From Deltaproteobacteria bacterium (GTDB lineage Bacteria > Myxococcota_A > Polyangia > Haliangiales > Haliangiaceae), in NCBI GenBank assembly GCA_021413675.1, contig JAIOQA010000020.1:1-60674 (forward strand): a DNA stretch of 60,674 nucleotides, given 5' to 3'. This document shows, piece after piece, positions 1-8,426 of this stretch. Positions within the stretch are counted from its first letter, which is position 1; the number at the start of each line of letters is the position of its first letter. The notes under the pieces were generated by a model, which worked only from the letters and a program-made list of their open reading frames with translations, had not been told where the DNA came from and did no database searches. The position numbers were made by a program, and so were the translations under genes.

Positions 1-2
1 AT

Positions 3-1892
3 GCCCCCGCGCCGGCGGCGCCGCCGCGGCCGCCCTCGGGCTCGGTGATCGCCCCCGCGCTGCCGCCGGGCATGGTCGCCTCGATCCGGATCCTGACCGC
101 CGCCGCCGGTGACGAGCTCGCGCAGGCGCCGCTGCCCGCCGCGGTCGGGCGCGAGGAGCCGCGCGCGGCCTGCCGCACCGCCCTTGGCTACGACGTCTGG
201 GCGTGGACCGCTGGCGCGCTGCGCCGGATCGCGATCGACGCGAAGGGCGCGCGGGTCGCGTGGCAGCTCGGCATCCCCGCGGTCGGCGATCTCGACCTCG
301 GCATCGACGATCGCTGCGACGACACGATCATCGTCGGCGTGCCCGATGGCGAGGGCGAGCTCATCTACGCGCTCGATCGGGTCACCGGCGCGCCGCGGGT
401 GCCGCCGGTCGCCGCGTTCGGTCACTGGCGCGCGCGCCAGGGCGACGGCATCGAGCTGGCCACCGCGGGCGGCATCGAGCGCCGCGATCGCGCGCTCGGT
501 GCGCCCGAGTCGATCTCCACCGCGCGGGTCGGCCGCCGGGTCGCCGCGCGCGGCGATCGCCGGCTGGTGCGCACCCGCGGCGCGCGGCTCGCGCTCCTCG
601 ACGGTTACGGCGCGGTCACCACCCTCGGCGCGCCGGTCGGCGTCGGGCTCGGGGTGCTCGGGGACCGCGCGATCCTGAGCGGGCCCTGGCACGGCATCCG
701 CACGCTCGCCGACGATCTCCGCAGGTTCGCGCTGCCCCTGCCGTACGACCCCGGGCGCGATGCGCCGCTGTGGGCGCCGCCGGCGATCGACGACGCCGAC
801 CTCGCCGACCACATCGATCTCCCGCCGGTGCGCGATGTCCGGAACGCGGACAGCGTGCCGCTGCCCGGCGCGGGCATGGCGCAGGTCGCCGGGGTCGTCG
901 TCGATCCCGACGACCCCGCGACGCTCTACGCGGTCCCGCTCGAGGCGATGCCGTCGGCGCAGGACGGCGCCGGCCTGGCCTCCTTCGATCTGCGCACCCG
1001 GCAATGGCGCTGGCACCGCGCCGATGGCTGCGCGCCGGGCGCGCCGTCGTCGATCGCGATCGCCGACGACGTCGTCGTCTGCGCGGCCGAGTCGGAGCTC
1101 GCGCACCGCGGCGCGGTGCGCGCGACCGGCAAGCGCGATGGCGCGCCGCGCTGGGAATGGACCGGGCGCAGCGTCGGCCAGGTCGTGGCGGCCGGCAGCG
1201 CGGTCGCGATCCTGTCGGGTGGCCGGGTCTTCGTACTCGACGCCGCGACCGGCGCCGAGGTCGATCGGTTCGCGGTCGACGATGGCTGGATACCGCGGCT
1301 GGCGGTCATGCGGGTCGGGGCGGCGACCCTGATCATCAGCGCCGAGCGCGGCGCGGTGGTGGCCCGGATCGCCGGGCTCGGGCTACCGGTCTGGGCGGTG
1401 CGGGTCCGCGGCCTGGTCACCGCGCTCGAGGTCGCCGGCGATCGGGTCGCGGTCAGCCTCGACAGTGGGGAGCTCTACCTGCTCGATCCGAAGACCGGCC
1501 AAGGCCACCCGGTCGGCGGCCTCGGCGCTGGCTGGACCGCGCCCGGCGGCGGCGACAGGGTCGTGGTCCAGGCCCAGGACGGCGTGCGCCGCGAGTGGCG
1601 CCTCACCGGCTACAGCCTCGATGGGGTCCGGCGATTTCGCACCGCGTTGACGCTCGACCCCAGCTGGTTCCTGGCCTCGGCGCGCGGCCGGGTCCCGGGC
1701 ACGCCCCTGCCGCTGGCATGGGGACCTGCACTCCGGAACGCGGCGCTGGTCGAGCCGCGGACCGGCGCGCTGCGCGCCCTGTACGCGCTGCCCGAACGGG
1801 CGGTCGGCGGCCTGGTGTTCTCCACGATCGTCGACGGCGCCCCGGTGGCCGGCGCCGTGCTCTCACATCCGCTCGCCATCCTCACCTTTTGA
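3..1892 (+). CDS. PQQ/WD40-like beta-propeller protein (5' end cut off)
   Basis: The reading frame is open from the first full codon at position 3, so the gene very likely begins upstream of the window; an internal ATG at 45 would give 615 residues. The protein is built of repeated short strands with blade-like segments such as 'VFVLDAATGAEV' and 'LYLLDPKTGQ', typical of PQQ-binding-like or WD40-like beta-propellers. An Ala/Pro-rich stretch precedes the propeller and could be a linker behind an unseen signal peptide. No catalytic motif was recognised, so the role is unknown; binding or scaffolding at the cell surface is a guess. It ends 46 bases before the next gene on the same strand. Confidence 0.75.
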   Translation, partial: APAPAAPPRPPSGSVIAPALPPGMVASIRILTAAAGDELAQAPLPAAVGREEPRAACRTALGYDVWAWTAGALRRIAIDAKGARVAWQLGIPAVGDLDLGIDDRCDDTIIVGVPDGEGELIYALDRVTGAPRVPPVAAFGHWRARQGDGIELATAGGIERRDRALGAPESISTARVGRRVAARGDRRLVRTRGARLALLDGYGAVTTLGAPVGVGLGVLGDRAILSGPWHGIRTLADDLRRFALPLPYDPGRDAPLWAPPAIDDADLADHIDLPPVRDVRNADSVPLPGAGMAQVAGVVVDPDDPATLYAVPLEAMPSAQDGAGLASFDLRTRQWRWHRADGCAPGAPSSIAIADDVVVCAAESELAHRGAVRATGKRDGAPRWEWTGRSVGQVVAAGSAVAILSGGRVFVLDAATGAEVDRFAVDDGWIPRLAVMRVGAATLIISAERGAVVARIAGLGLPVWAVRVRGLVTALEVAGDRVAVSLDSGELYLLDPKTGQGHPVGGLGAGWTAPGGGDRVVVQAQDGVRREWRLTGYSLDGVRRFRTALTLDPSWFLASARGRVPGTPLPLAWGPALRNAALVEPRTGALRALYALPERAVGGLVFSTIVDGAPVAGAVLSHPLAILTF

Positions 1893-1938
1893 CCGGACGT
1901 GCTCCCCGGTTCGGCGGGGCTGGGATACGCTTCCCTCG

Positions 1939-2595
1939 ATGGCCCTTCCCCTTCGCGCCGCGCTGCGCTCTGCCAGCCGTTTCCTCGTCCAGCACCCCAC
2001 GACGATGTTCAGCATGGCGCGCCACGCGCTAGGCCTGCGGATCGCGGTCCCGATCGACGCCCTGCGCTGGTTCATCGCCAACACGCCGCCGTCGAAGAAG
2101 GCGCCGCAGGACGTCACGATCACCGCCAAGCCGCCCGCGATCGTCCTCGGCGCGACCGTCGACCTGATGGGCACTTCGGTGCGCGCGTCGGCGGCGATCA
2201 AGATCGAGCACATGGAGGTCGGTCCCGATCAGCTGCGCATCCAGCTGCGCGTCGCCGACGTCACGATGAAGGTGCTCGGCGAGTCGCAGTCGCCGGTCGC
2301 GGGCCTCCTGCGCTCGGGCGCCCTCGACCTGTCGAAGCCCGGCAACCTCGTCAACTTCATGCCGAAGAAGCCCGATGTCCTGGTCAGCGCGAAGGACGAC
2401 GTGATCGTCCTCGATCTGATGAAGAACCCGAAGATCCGGCAGCACGAGACCGTGCGCCGCGTGCTCGAGACCCTGACCCCGGTGGTCAACGTCGCGGGCC
2501 TGTCGACCGACGGCGATCTGCTGCTCATCCAGATCCGCGCCACGCCGCTCGGCTTCCCGCGCGCCTTGAACGCCGCGCGCGCGCTGACCTCGTAG
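1939..2595 (+). CDS. conserved hypothetical protein, 218 aa
   Basis: The family is not recognised. The N-terminus is basic and mildly hydrophobic without a clear signal peptide. The body alternates beta-strand-like stretches ('ASAAIKIEHMEV', 'DQLRIQLRVADV', 'DVIVLDLM') and resembles small LPS-assembly or DUF2993-type lipid-binding folds only in general character. Codon use is strongly GC-ending like its neighbours. The stop is 2 bases before the GTG of the downstream methionine sulfoxide reductase, so the two are probably co-transcribed. ATG 1939 gives the longest sensible protein; an internal ATG at residue 23 is the alternative. Confidence 0.7.
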   Translation: MALPLRAALRSASRFLVQHPTTMFSMARHALGLRIAVPIDALRWFIANTPPSKKAPQDVTITAKPPAIVLGATVDLMGTSVRASAAIKIEHMEVGPDQLRIQLRVADVTMKVLGESQSPVAGLLRSGALDLSKPGNLVNFMPKKPDVLVSAKDDVIVLDLMKNPKIRQHETVRRVLETLTPVVNVAGLSTDGDLLLIQIRATPLGFPRALNAARALTS

Positions 2596-2597
2596 CC

Positions 2598-3080
2598 GTG
2601 GAGACCCTCGCGTTCGGCGACGGCGATCGCGCCGCGCGCTACGAGGAGCTGCTGCCGCAGCTCGCGTCGCTCGTCGATGGCGAGCCGGATCTGATCGCGA
2701 ACCTGGCCAACATCACCGCGGCGCTCAAGGAGTGCATCGCGGCGGCGTCGTGGGTCGGGTTCTACCTGTGGCGCGGCGACGAGCTGGTGCTCGGCCCGTT
2801 CCAGGGCAAGGTCGCGTGCGTGCGCATCGCCGCCGGTCGCGGGGTGTGCGGCGCGGCGGCCGCGCGGCGCGAGACGATCATCGTCCCCGACGTCGACGCG
2901 TTCCCTGGCCACATCGCCTGCGACGGCGGGTCGCGCAGCGAGATCGTCGTGCCGATCGTCGCCGGTGATCGGCTGCTGGGCGTCCTCGACGTCGACAGCT
3001 ACGCGCTGGCCGCCTTCGACGAGGTCGACGCCGCCGGTCTCACGCCGGTCGCGGCCCTGGTCGCCGGGCTGGCGTGGTAG
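2598..3080 (+). CDS. msrC: free methionine-(R)-sulfoxide reductase (GAF domain)
   Basis: A single GAF-domain enzyme of 160 residues that reduces free methionine-R-sulfoxide in the cytoplasm with thioredoxin-type electrons. The three family cysteines are at residues 74, 84 and 108, the same 10- and 24-residue spacing as Cys84/94/118 of E. coli YebR/MsrC. The family-like segments 'WVGFYLW' and 'GPFQGKVAC' are present, and the C-terminal GAF strands 'RSEIVVPI' and 'LLGVLDVDS' are intact. GTG 2598 is chosen because it lies just after the upstream stop and gives the usual family length; the frame is open further upstream but overlaps the previous gene. Confidence 0.9.
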   Translation: METLAFGDGDRAARYEELLPQLASLVDGEPDLIANLANITAALKECIAAASWVGFYLWRGDELVLGPFQGKVACVRIAAGRGVCGAAAARRETIIVPDVDAFPGHIACDGGSRSEIVVPIVAGDRLLGVLDVDSYALAAFDEVDAAGLTPVAALVAGLAW

Positions 3081-3111
3081 CCGCGGGCGGCTCGTGATAA
3101 GACCGTAGTCG

Positions 3112-4398
3112 GTGTCCGCAGGCGACCGCAGCCCGAGTGGTGGGTCCGCCGACGAGCTGGTCGCGGCGGGCGAGGACGCGCTGGCCCGGGGCCAGGCCGG
3201 CCGGGCGTTCGAGCTGCTGGGCCAGGCTGCGGCCCAGCCGGTCGCCGGGCCGCTCTTGCACCGCCTCGCTGCGGCCTACGCCGGGGCCGCGCGCCACGTC
3301 GGGCGGCACACCGAGGTGCTGGCGTGGATCGAGGCGCGGATCGCACAGGTCGCGCCCGAGTCGCAGGCGCCGCTCCTGGTCGCGCAGCTCGGCGTGTGGC
3401 GCATGCTCGACACCGCGCGCGTGCTCGAGCTGCTCGACGCCGCGGTCGCCGCGGCCACCGCCGCCGACGACATCGAGGGTGTGACCCGCGCGCTGGCCCA
3501 CGGCGCCTACGCCGCGTATCGCCGCGGCGAGGCCCGGCTGGCGCGCGACCTCGCCGAGCGCGCCGAGAAGATCGTCGCGCCGACCCGCGCGGTGCAGTTC
3601 CACTCGACCCGCACGCGCATGTTCGCGGCCACCGCCGCCGGCGATCTCGAGGCCGCGCTCGAGCTCTCGATGAAGGCGCGGGCGATGGCCCGCGAGCTCG
3701 GCGCGCGCGTCGACATCGCCAACGAGTCGAACAACCTCGCCGAGACCTACCTCGAGCTCGGCTGCCCGGCCGAGGCCCGCGCCTGCGCCGAGGCCGCGCA
3801 GCAGCTCGCCGCCGAGACCGGCCACGGCACCGTGCTCGCGATGGCCACGGTCTACGGCGCGATCGCGATGGGCGAGAGCGGCCAGATCGACGACGCGCTC
3901 GCCGCGCTCGATCGGCTGACGATCGTCGAGGTCCACCGGTTCGCGCGCATCGACGTCGCGACCGCGCACGCGTTCTGGCTGCTCGAGCGCGGCGCGGCCG
4001 GCGATGCGCGGCAGGCGCGCGAGGTCGCCGAGGCGGTGCTCGAGATCGCCCACGCCGCCGGCGCCGAGGGCTCGCTGACCAAGCTCTACGCCTCGGTCGC
4101 GCGCGCCCACGGCCGCGAGGGCCACGACGAGCTCGCGCGCACCGCGCTCGAGCGCGCGCGCAAGTGCGCCGATCGCGGCGACGCCACCGCGCACTCGTTC
4201 CTGGCGCTGGCCGCGGCCGAGGTCCTGCCCGCGCACGAGCCGTCGCGCGCGGTGGTGCTGTCGACGGCGCGCGCCCGCATCCTGCGGCGCGCGACCCGGC
4301 GCGAGGATCCGCACGCGTTCTGCGTGCACGTGCGGGTCAATCGCCGGCTCCTCGAGCTGTCGGGTGGCGTGCCGCCCGACTTGCCGCGCGCGTCATGA
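3112..4398 (+). CDS. TPR-repeat protein
   Basis: A 428-residue, almost wholly helical protein with repeated Ala-rich helix pairs ('ALARGQAGRAFELLGQA', 'AYRRGEARLARDLAERA') typical of tetratricopeptide repeats. No signal peptide or enzyme motif is visible. The tail 'HVRVNRRLLELSGG' resembles the end of TPR regions attached to myxobacterial Ser/Thr kinases or AAA ATPases, so this may be a free-standing version; that is inference. The start is GTG 3112. The stop codon overlaps the start of the next gene (ATGA), which indicates translational coupling to the lipoprotein that follows. Confidence 0.75.
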   Translation: MSAGDRSPSGGSADELVAAGEDALARGQAGRAFELLGQAAAQPVAGPLLHRLAAAYAGAARHVGRHTEVLAWIEARIAQVAPESQAPLLVAQLGVWRMLDTARVLELLDAAVAAATAADDIEGVTRALAHGAYAAYRRGEARLARDLAERAEKIVAPTRAVQFHSTRTRMFAATAAGDLEAALELSMKARAMARELGARVDIANESNNLAETYLELGCPAEARACAEAAQQLAAETGHGTVLAMATVYGAIAMGESGQIDDALAALDRLTIVEVHRFARIDVATAHAFWLLERGAAGDARQAREVAEAVLEIAHAAGAEGSLTKLYASVARAHGREGHDELARTALERARKCADRGDATAHSFLALAAAEVLPAHEPSRAVVLSTARARILRRATRREDPHAFCVHVRVNRRLLELSGGVPPDLPRAS

Positions 4399-5294
4399 GG
4401 GCGGTGGTCGCGCTGTGCGCGCTCGCCGCCTGTCAGGGCTCGAGCGATCCGACGCCGCCAGGCGCGGCGCGCGACGCCGCGTCCGCGCGCGACGCGATCG
4501 CGGCCGATGCGGCGATCGTCGACGACGCCGGGACGGACGAGCCCGACGTCGCCGCCACGCGCACGTCGACGATCCCGGCGTGGCAGGCGGTGATCGATCG
4601 CGATCTCTACCTCGCGCGCCGCAACCAGCAGGCCGTGGTGTCGGGCGTGGTCGCCGGCGATGCGACCTATCCACCGCCGCCGCCGCCGCCACCGTCGCCG
4701 CCGACCCCGGCCGGCGCGCCGCCGCCGCCCGACGCCGCACCGCCACCCCCGCCCGGCCCGAAGCTCACCTGGCTCGCCGATGACACCGAGGGCGACGGCT
4801 CGCTCGCGATCCGCGTGCTGTTCCCGGATCCGCCGCCGGCCGCGGGCGCGCACGTCGCGGTCGCCGGCGCCTGGACCCTCGACGATCAGCTGCGCTGGTA
4901 CTGGCGCGCGACCGCGGTCTCGCCGCTGCCCGCGGCGCCGCCGCTCACGGCCTCGGCGGGCCACACCGTCGACGTCGCCGACATGCCGGCGGGCACGCGC
5001 CCGGTCACCCGCCCCAAGGACGGCGGCACGATCTCGTTCCAGATCCTGTCGTTGCCCCGGCGCGACGGCGAGGGCTGGAAGGTCGCCGACGAGCTCGGCG
5101 ATCCGGTCGCCGCGATCCTGATGCTGCCGGGCGAGCGCCCGAGCTACGGCGGCCACGATCTGCGCCAGGCCGACGAGCGCTGGGTGCTGCGCCGCGCCGT
5201 CAGCTACTGGGTCCGCATCGGCAAGGTCCGCACCAAGAAGGCCGACGAGCCGCCGGTGATCCGCGCGCTCGGCGCGCCGCACCGCATTCCATAG
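4395..5294 (+). CDS. lipoprotein with Asp/Ala spacer and proline-rich linker
   Basis: A predicted lipoprotein of 299 residues. The signal peptide ends in a lipobox (LCALAAC, Cys13). It is followed by an Asp/Ala-rich spacer and a poly-proline linker at about residues 95-120, then a C-terminal globular region of about 175 residues with no recognised family. The proline linker probably holds this domain away from the membrane, as in many myxobacterial surface lipoproteins. ATG 4395 overlaps the stop of the TPR gene, so the two form an operon. Confidence 0.75.
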   Translation: MRAVVALCALAACQGSSDPTPPGAARDAASARDAIAADAAIVDDAGTDEPDVAATRTSTIPAWQAVIDRDLYLARRNQQAVVSGVVAGDATYPPPPPPPPSPPTPAGAPPPPDAAPPPPPGPKLTWLADDTEGDGSLAIRVLFPDPPPAAGAHVAVAGAWTLDDQLRWYWRATAVSPLPAAPPLTASAGHTVDVADMPAGTRPVTRPKDGGTISFQILSLPRRDGEGWKVADELGDPVAAILMLPGERPSYGGHDLRQADERWVLRRAVSYWVRIGKVRTKKADEPPVIRALGAPHRIP

Positions 5295-5368
5295 CAACCG
5301 GCCGGCGCCCCGGTCCGATAGGCCCGGCGTTGCGGTCGCTCGATCCCCTTGCCTGCCGCCGGAGACTC

Positions 5369-6802
5369 ATGACGCCCATCCTTCGCCTGTTCTCGACGAT
5401 CGTGGTCACGTGCGCGATCGGCCGCGCCGCCGCCGCCTCGCCCGCGGTCGTGCTCGAGTCCTACGCCGGGCCGCGCCCCGCCGACGCCGATCGCCTGCTC
5501 AAGCCGGTCTACGCCGAGCTCGGCAAGCGCGGCTTCGTGCTCGGCGGCAAGCTGGTCACGATCCTCGGCGAGACGGTGTCGCGCAGCGCCGCGCAGCTGT
5601 CGCCGACCCAGGCGATCGACGCGCAGCGCCTGGTCGAGGACAGCTACCAGCACTTCATCGATGGCGACTACGCCAACGCGGTCGCGCTCGGCGATCGCGC
5701 GCTCGGCATCTACCGATCGGCGCCGGTGCCCAACCCGGATCCGCTGCGCAAGCTGCAGTGGAAGGCGATGATCGTCGTCGCGCGCTCGCACGAGGTGCTC
5801 GGCCACGGCGAGGACGCGTTCCGCGTGATGGCCGAGGCGATCCGCACGTTCCCCGACTCCGCGATCACGACCGCGGAGTTCGATCCGCAGGTCATCGCGC
5901 TGCAGCGCAAGGTCAAGCAGGAGCTCGCGCGCCAGGGCACCGGCGCGCTCGAGGTCCGGGTCGACGATCCGGCCGCGGTCGTGTTCGTGAACGAGCGCTT
6001 CGCCGGCACCGGCACCGCCAAGCTCGAGACGCTCGCGCCGGGCCGCTACCGGGTCTACACCTCGAAGGGCGAGGTGCCGGGCCGCGTGCACGAGGTCGAG
6101 GTCGCGCCCGGCGGCCGCGCCACCGTCGACGTCGCGTGGTCGGTCGACGGCGTGCTGCGCACCCGCGACGACTATGCCGGCCTCGAGGTCCCGGTCGGCC
6201 AGGACACCGATGGCGAGATCGGCGCGGCCGTGAAGGTCGCGCGCGCGGTGGGCGCCAAGAGCGTCGTCGTCCTCGGCATCCGCGAGGTCGAGGGCCGGCG
6301 CTCGGTGATCGCGTACTCGGTCTCGACCGACTCGCAGAACAAGGTCTACGGCGCGGTCCAGCTCGAGCCGATCGATCCCGGGACCGACACGCTGACCAAG
6401 CTCGCGGCGCTCATGGCCGGCGACAAGTCGGCGTCGACCAGCGGCATCATCACGCGCGAGCCGGCGCCGGTGTCGAGCCGCCGGATCGTCGGCATGCGCC
6501 ACGGCAGCCTGCACCGCGTGAAGTGGATCGTCGGCGGCGTGGCGCTGGCCGCGCTCGGGACCGGCGGCGCGCTGATCGCGCTCGACAACGTGCCGGCGGC
6601 CGGCACGACCCGCGGCGACAACTACCGCGAGACCAAGAAGGCCGGCATCGGCGTCGGCATCGGCGGCGCGGTGGTCGCGGCGGTCGCGATCTACATGTTC
6701 GCGACCGATCACGACACGCCGATCGAGGCCGACAAGGGCGTCTCGCTGGCGCCGACCTGGACCGGCGACAGCGTGGGCATGGCGCTGTCGGGTCGGTTCT
6801 AG
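5369..6802 (+). CDS. PEGA-domain protein with two C-terminal membrane segments
   Basis: The chosen ATG has a GGAG ribosome site 4 bases upstream and starts a clean signal peptide ending near Ala-Ala-Ala-Ser; an in-frame ATG at 5330 lacks this. The 477-residue protein has an N-terminal alpha/TPR-like region and a PEGA-type domain at about residues 192-255 ('GALEVRVDDPAAVVFVNERF' then 'LAPGRYRVYTSKGEV'). Two hydrophobic segments follow near the end ('WIVGGVALAALGTGGALIAL' and 'VGIGGAVVAAVAIYMF'). PEGA proteins are usually envelope proteins; the function of this one is not known. The stop codon touches the inverted-repeat element that follows. Confidence 0.75.
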   Translation: MTPILRLFSTIVVTCAIGRAAAASPAVVLESYAGPRPADADRLLKPVYAELGKRGFVLGGKLVTILGETVSRSAAQLSPTQAIDAQRLVEDSYQHFIDGDYANAVALGDRALGIYRSAPVPNPDPLRKLQWKAMIVVARSHEVLGHGEDAFRVMAEAIRTFPDSAITTAEFDPQVIALQRKVKQELARQGTGALEVRVDDPAAVVFVNERFAGTGTAKLETLAPGRYRVYTSKGEVPGRVHEVEVAPGGRATVDVAWSVDGVLRTRDDYAGLEVPVGQDTDGEIGAAVKVARAVGAKSVVVLGIREVEGRRSVIAYSVSTDSQNKVYGAVQLEPIDPGTDTLTKLAALMAGDKSASTSGIITREPAPVSSRRIVGMRHGSLHRVKWIVGGVALAALGTGGALIALDNVPAAGTTRGDNYRETKKAGIGVGIGGAVVAAVAIYMFATDHDTPIEADKGVSLAPTWTGDSVGMALSGRF

Positions 6803-6961
6803 TACCTCGCCGCAGAGGTCTTGACGAGTTGAGGGTGTCGAGGCGCGCGAAGGTCGAGGCGCCTCGGCGAAGGGCTACTGCCTGTAACTCGAGACGAGGC
6901 AACGAAGAGATTCGCGATGGATCGGCGGCGTCAACCGTTCAGAACCTCTGCGGCGAGGTAC
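6802..6961. repeat. 160-bp element with 17-bp perfect terminal inverted repeats
   Basis: Positions 6802-6818 read GTACCTCGCCGCAGAGG and 6945-6961 are the exact reverse complement. Complementarity continues imperfectly inward: GTTGA...CGA...CGCGAA on the left has counterparts on the right. The whole element could therefore fold into one long imperfect hairpin. It fills most of the gap between two convergent genes and begins at the last base of a stop codon. No flanking duplication was found. It is MITE-like or a structured intergenic element. Confidence 0.6.
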
Positions 6962-7035
6962 CCGGCACCAGGCCGAAACGCACGACGGGCACCGCGTCGT
7001 CGCGATGCCCGCCAGGTGCCGCTTCGCCGAGCGCG

Positions 7036-8367
7036 TTACGACGCGTTCTGGAAGTAGCTCACGCGCACGAGGGTCGACATGCCCAGGTTGATGTTGCCGT
7101 ACGGCGTGAGCGAGGCCGCGTAGATCTGGCACGCGTGCTCGCGCACCTGGTCGTAGCCGGTGATCACGTCGGAGTCACCGAGGGTCGCCTCCCAGTTGTA
7201 GTCCTGCACGACGTCGCCGGTCTTCGGGTTGACGTCGCCGACCTCGGCCGGCAGCTTCGGCAGCGTGATGTCGGTCGCCGTCGCGCTGTACACGACCCAC
7301 CGGTAGTACTCGGTCGTGTTGCCCGTGGTCCGCGAGTAGCCCGCGGAGACGCGGAACAGGTCGCCGGTACCGGCGCCGCTGGTCGCGACCTTGATGACGC
7401 CGGTCGTGACGTCGAGCGTCGGCTGCCCGATCCACGGCAGCAGGTTCGCGCCGACGTCGAGGTTGTACGACAGCGCGCTGCCGGCGATGGTCTGGTAGAT
7501 CGTCTGCTGCTGGGCGTACTGGGTGTTCTGCAGCCGCGTGGTCGCGACCGCGCTCGCGCCCGTCGCCGCGGTGAACTGCAGGTTCATCATCGGGCCGGTG
7601 ACCTGCGCGCTGTTGCCGAACGAGTACCCGGCCACGTCGGGCGTGGCGCGATTGTGGCTGAGGTACGCGGCCTCGGTGGGGATGTTGGTGAAGTTGGCGG
7701 AGTAGTTGACGCCGGTCTGCCACGAACCGGTGAGGGTGGTCGCGCCCGCCGACACCGCCACGTTGGCCTTCTCGAGGTAGCCACCGAAGCCGCTGGCGGT
7801 GAACCCCACGACGCTGACGGTCATGGTCGTGGCCGGCTTGCAGAACTGGTAGAAGGTGACGACGTACTGGTTGTTGGCGGGGAGCCCGGCGTAGCTGAGC
7901 CCGCAGGGCGTGGACACGTAGTAGTAGGTGGCACCCGACAGCGGCGGGAAGTTCACCGTGAACGTGCCCGCGGGCGAGCTGTTGAGCTGCGGCGTGATCA
8001 CGATGTCATCGCCGATCTGCGCGCCGGTGATGGTGTGCATGGCGTGCTCGTTGGTGCTGACCGTGTACACCGCGGTCACGCTCGAGCCCGGTAGCACCTC
8101 GGCCTGGGCCTTGCCCTGGCCGTCAGTGGCCACGCGCGCCGCGACCGTGCCGTCGGGCTCGACGAACACGACGGGCACGCCGGTGACCGGCGCGCCGGTG
8201 CCGGTCGGGTCGAGGACGGTCACCTTGACCAGGCCGCGCGGGTTCGCGTCGATGGTTGGTGCCGAGTCGTACGAGTTGCTATCGGTCGATCCGGCGTCGG
8301 TGAAGCTCGAGACGTTGCCGCACGCGGCGGCGAGCAGGGTGAACAGGCAAGTGGCGATGACGCGCAT
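7036..8367 (-). CDS. secreted lipoprotein, tandem paralogue A
   Basis: A lipoprotein of 443 residues. The signal peptide MRVIATCLFTLLAAAC ends in a lipobox and is followed by an Asp/Ser-rich spacer. Residues of about 48-95 form an Ig-like or carboxypeptidase-regulatory-like domain ('GLVKVTVLDP', 'GVPVVFVEPDG'). The rest is a beta-rich domain ending 'LVRVSYFQNAS'. The start has an upstream GGAGGTT ribosome site. The next gene on this strand (8427-9725) is a clear paralogue with the same layout, which points to tandem duplication. The ligand is unknown; surface binding or adhesion is plausible. Confidence 0.8.
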   Translation of the reverse strand: MRVIATCLFTLLAAACGNVSSFTDAGSTDSNSYDSAPTIDANPRGLVKVTVLDPTGTGAPVTGVPVVFVEPDGTVAARVATDGQGKAQAEVLPGSSVTAVYTVSTNEHAMHTITGAQIGDDIVITPQLNSSPAGTFTVNFPPLSGATYYYVSTPCGLSYAGLPANNQYVVTFYQFCKPATTMTVSVVGFTASGFGGYLEKANVAVSAGATTLTGSWQTGVNYSANFTNIPTEAAYLSHNRATPDVAGYSFGNSAQVTGPMMNLQFTAATGASAVATTRLQNTQYAQQQTIYQTIAGSALSYNLDVGANLLPWIGQPTLDVTTGVIKVATSGAGTGDLFRVSAGYSRTTGNTTEYYRWVVYSATATDITLPKLPAEVGDVNPKTGDVVQDYNWEATLGDSDVITGYDQVREHACQIYAASLTPYGNINLGMSTLVRVSYFQNAS

Positions 8368-8426
8368 GGAAACCTCCAGGACAGGCGAGGGGAAGCGAAG
8401 GCAGAGCGCGCGCGAGGCGCGCCCGG

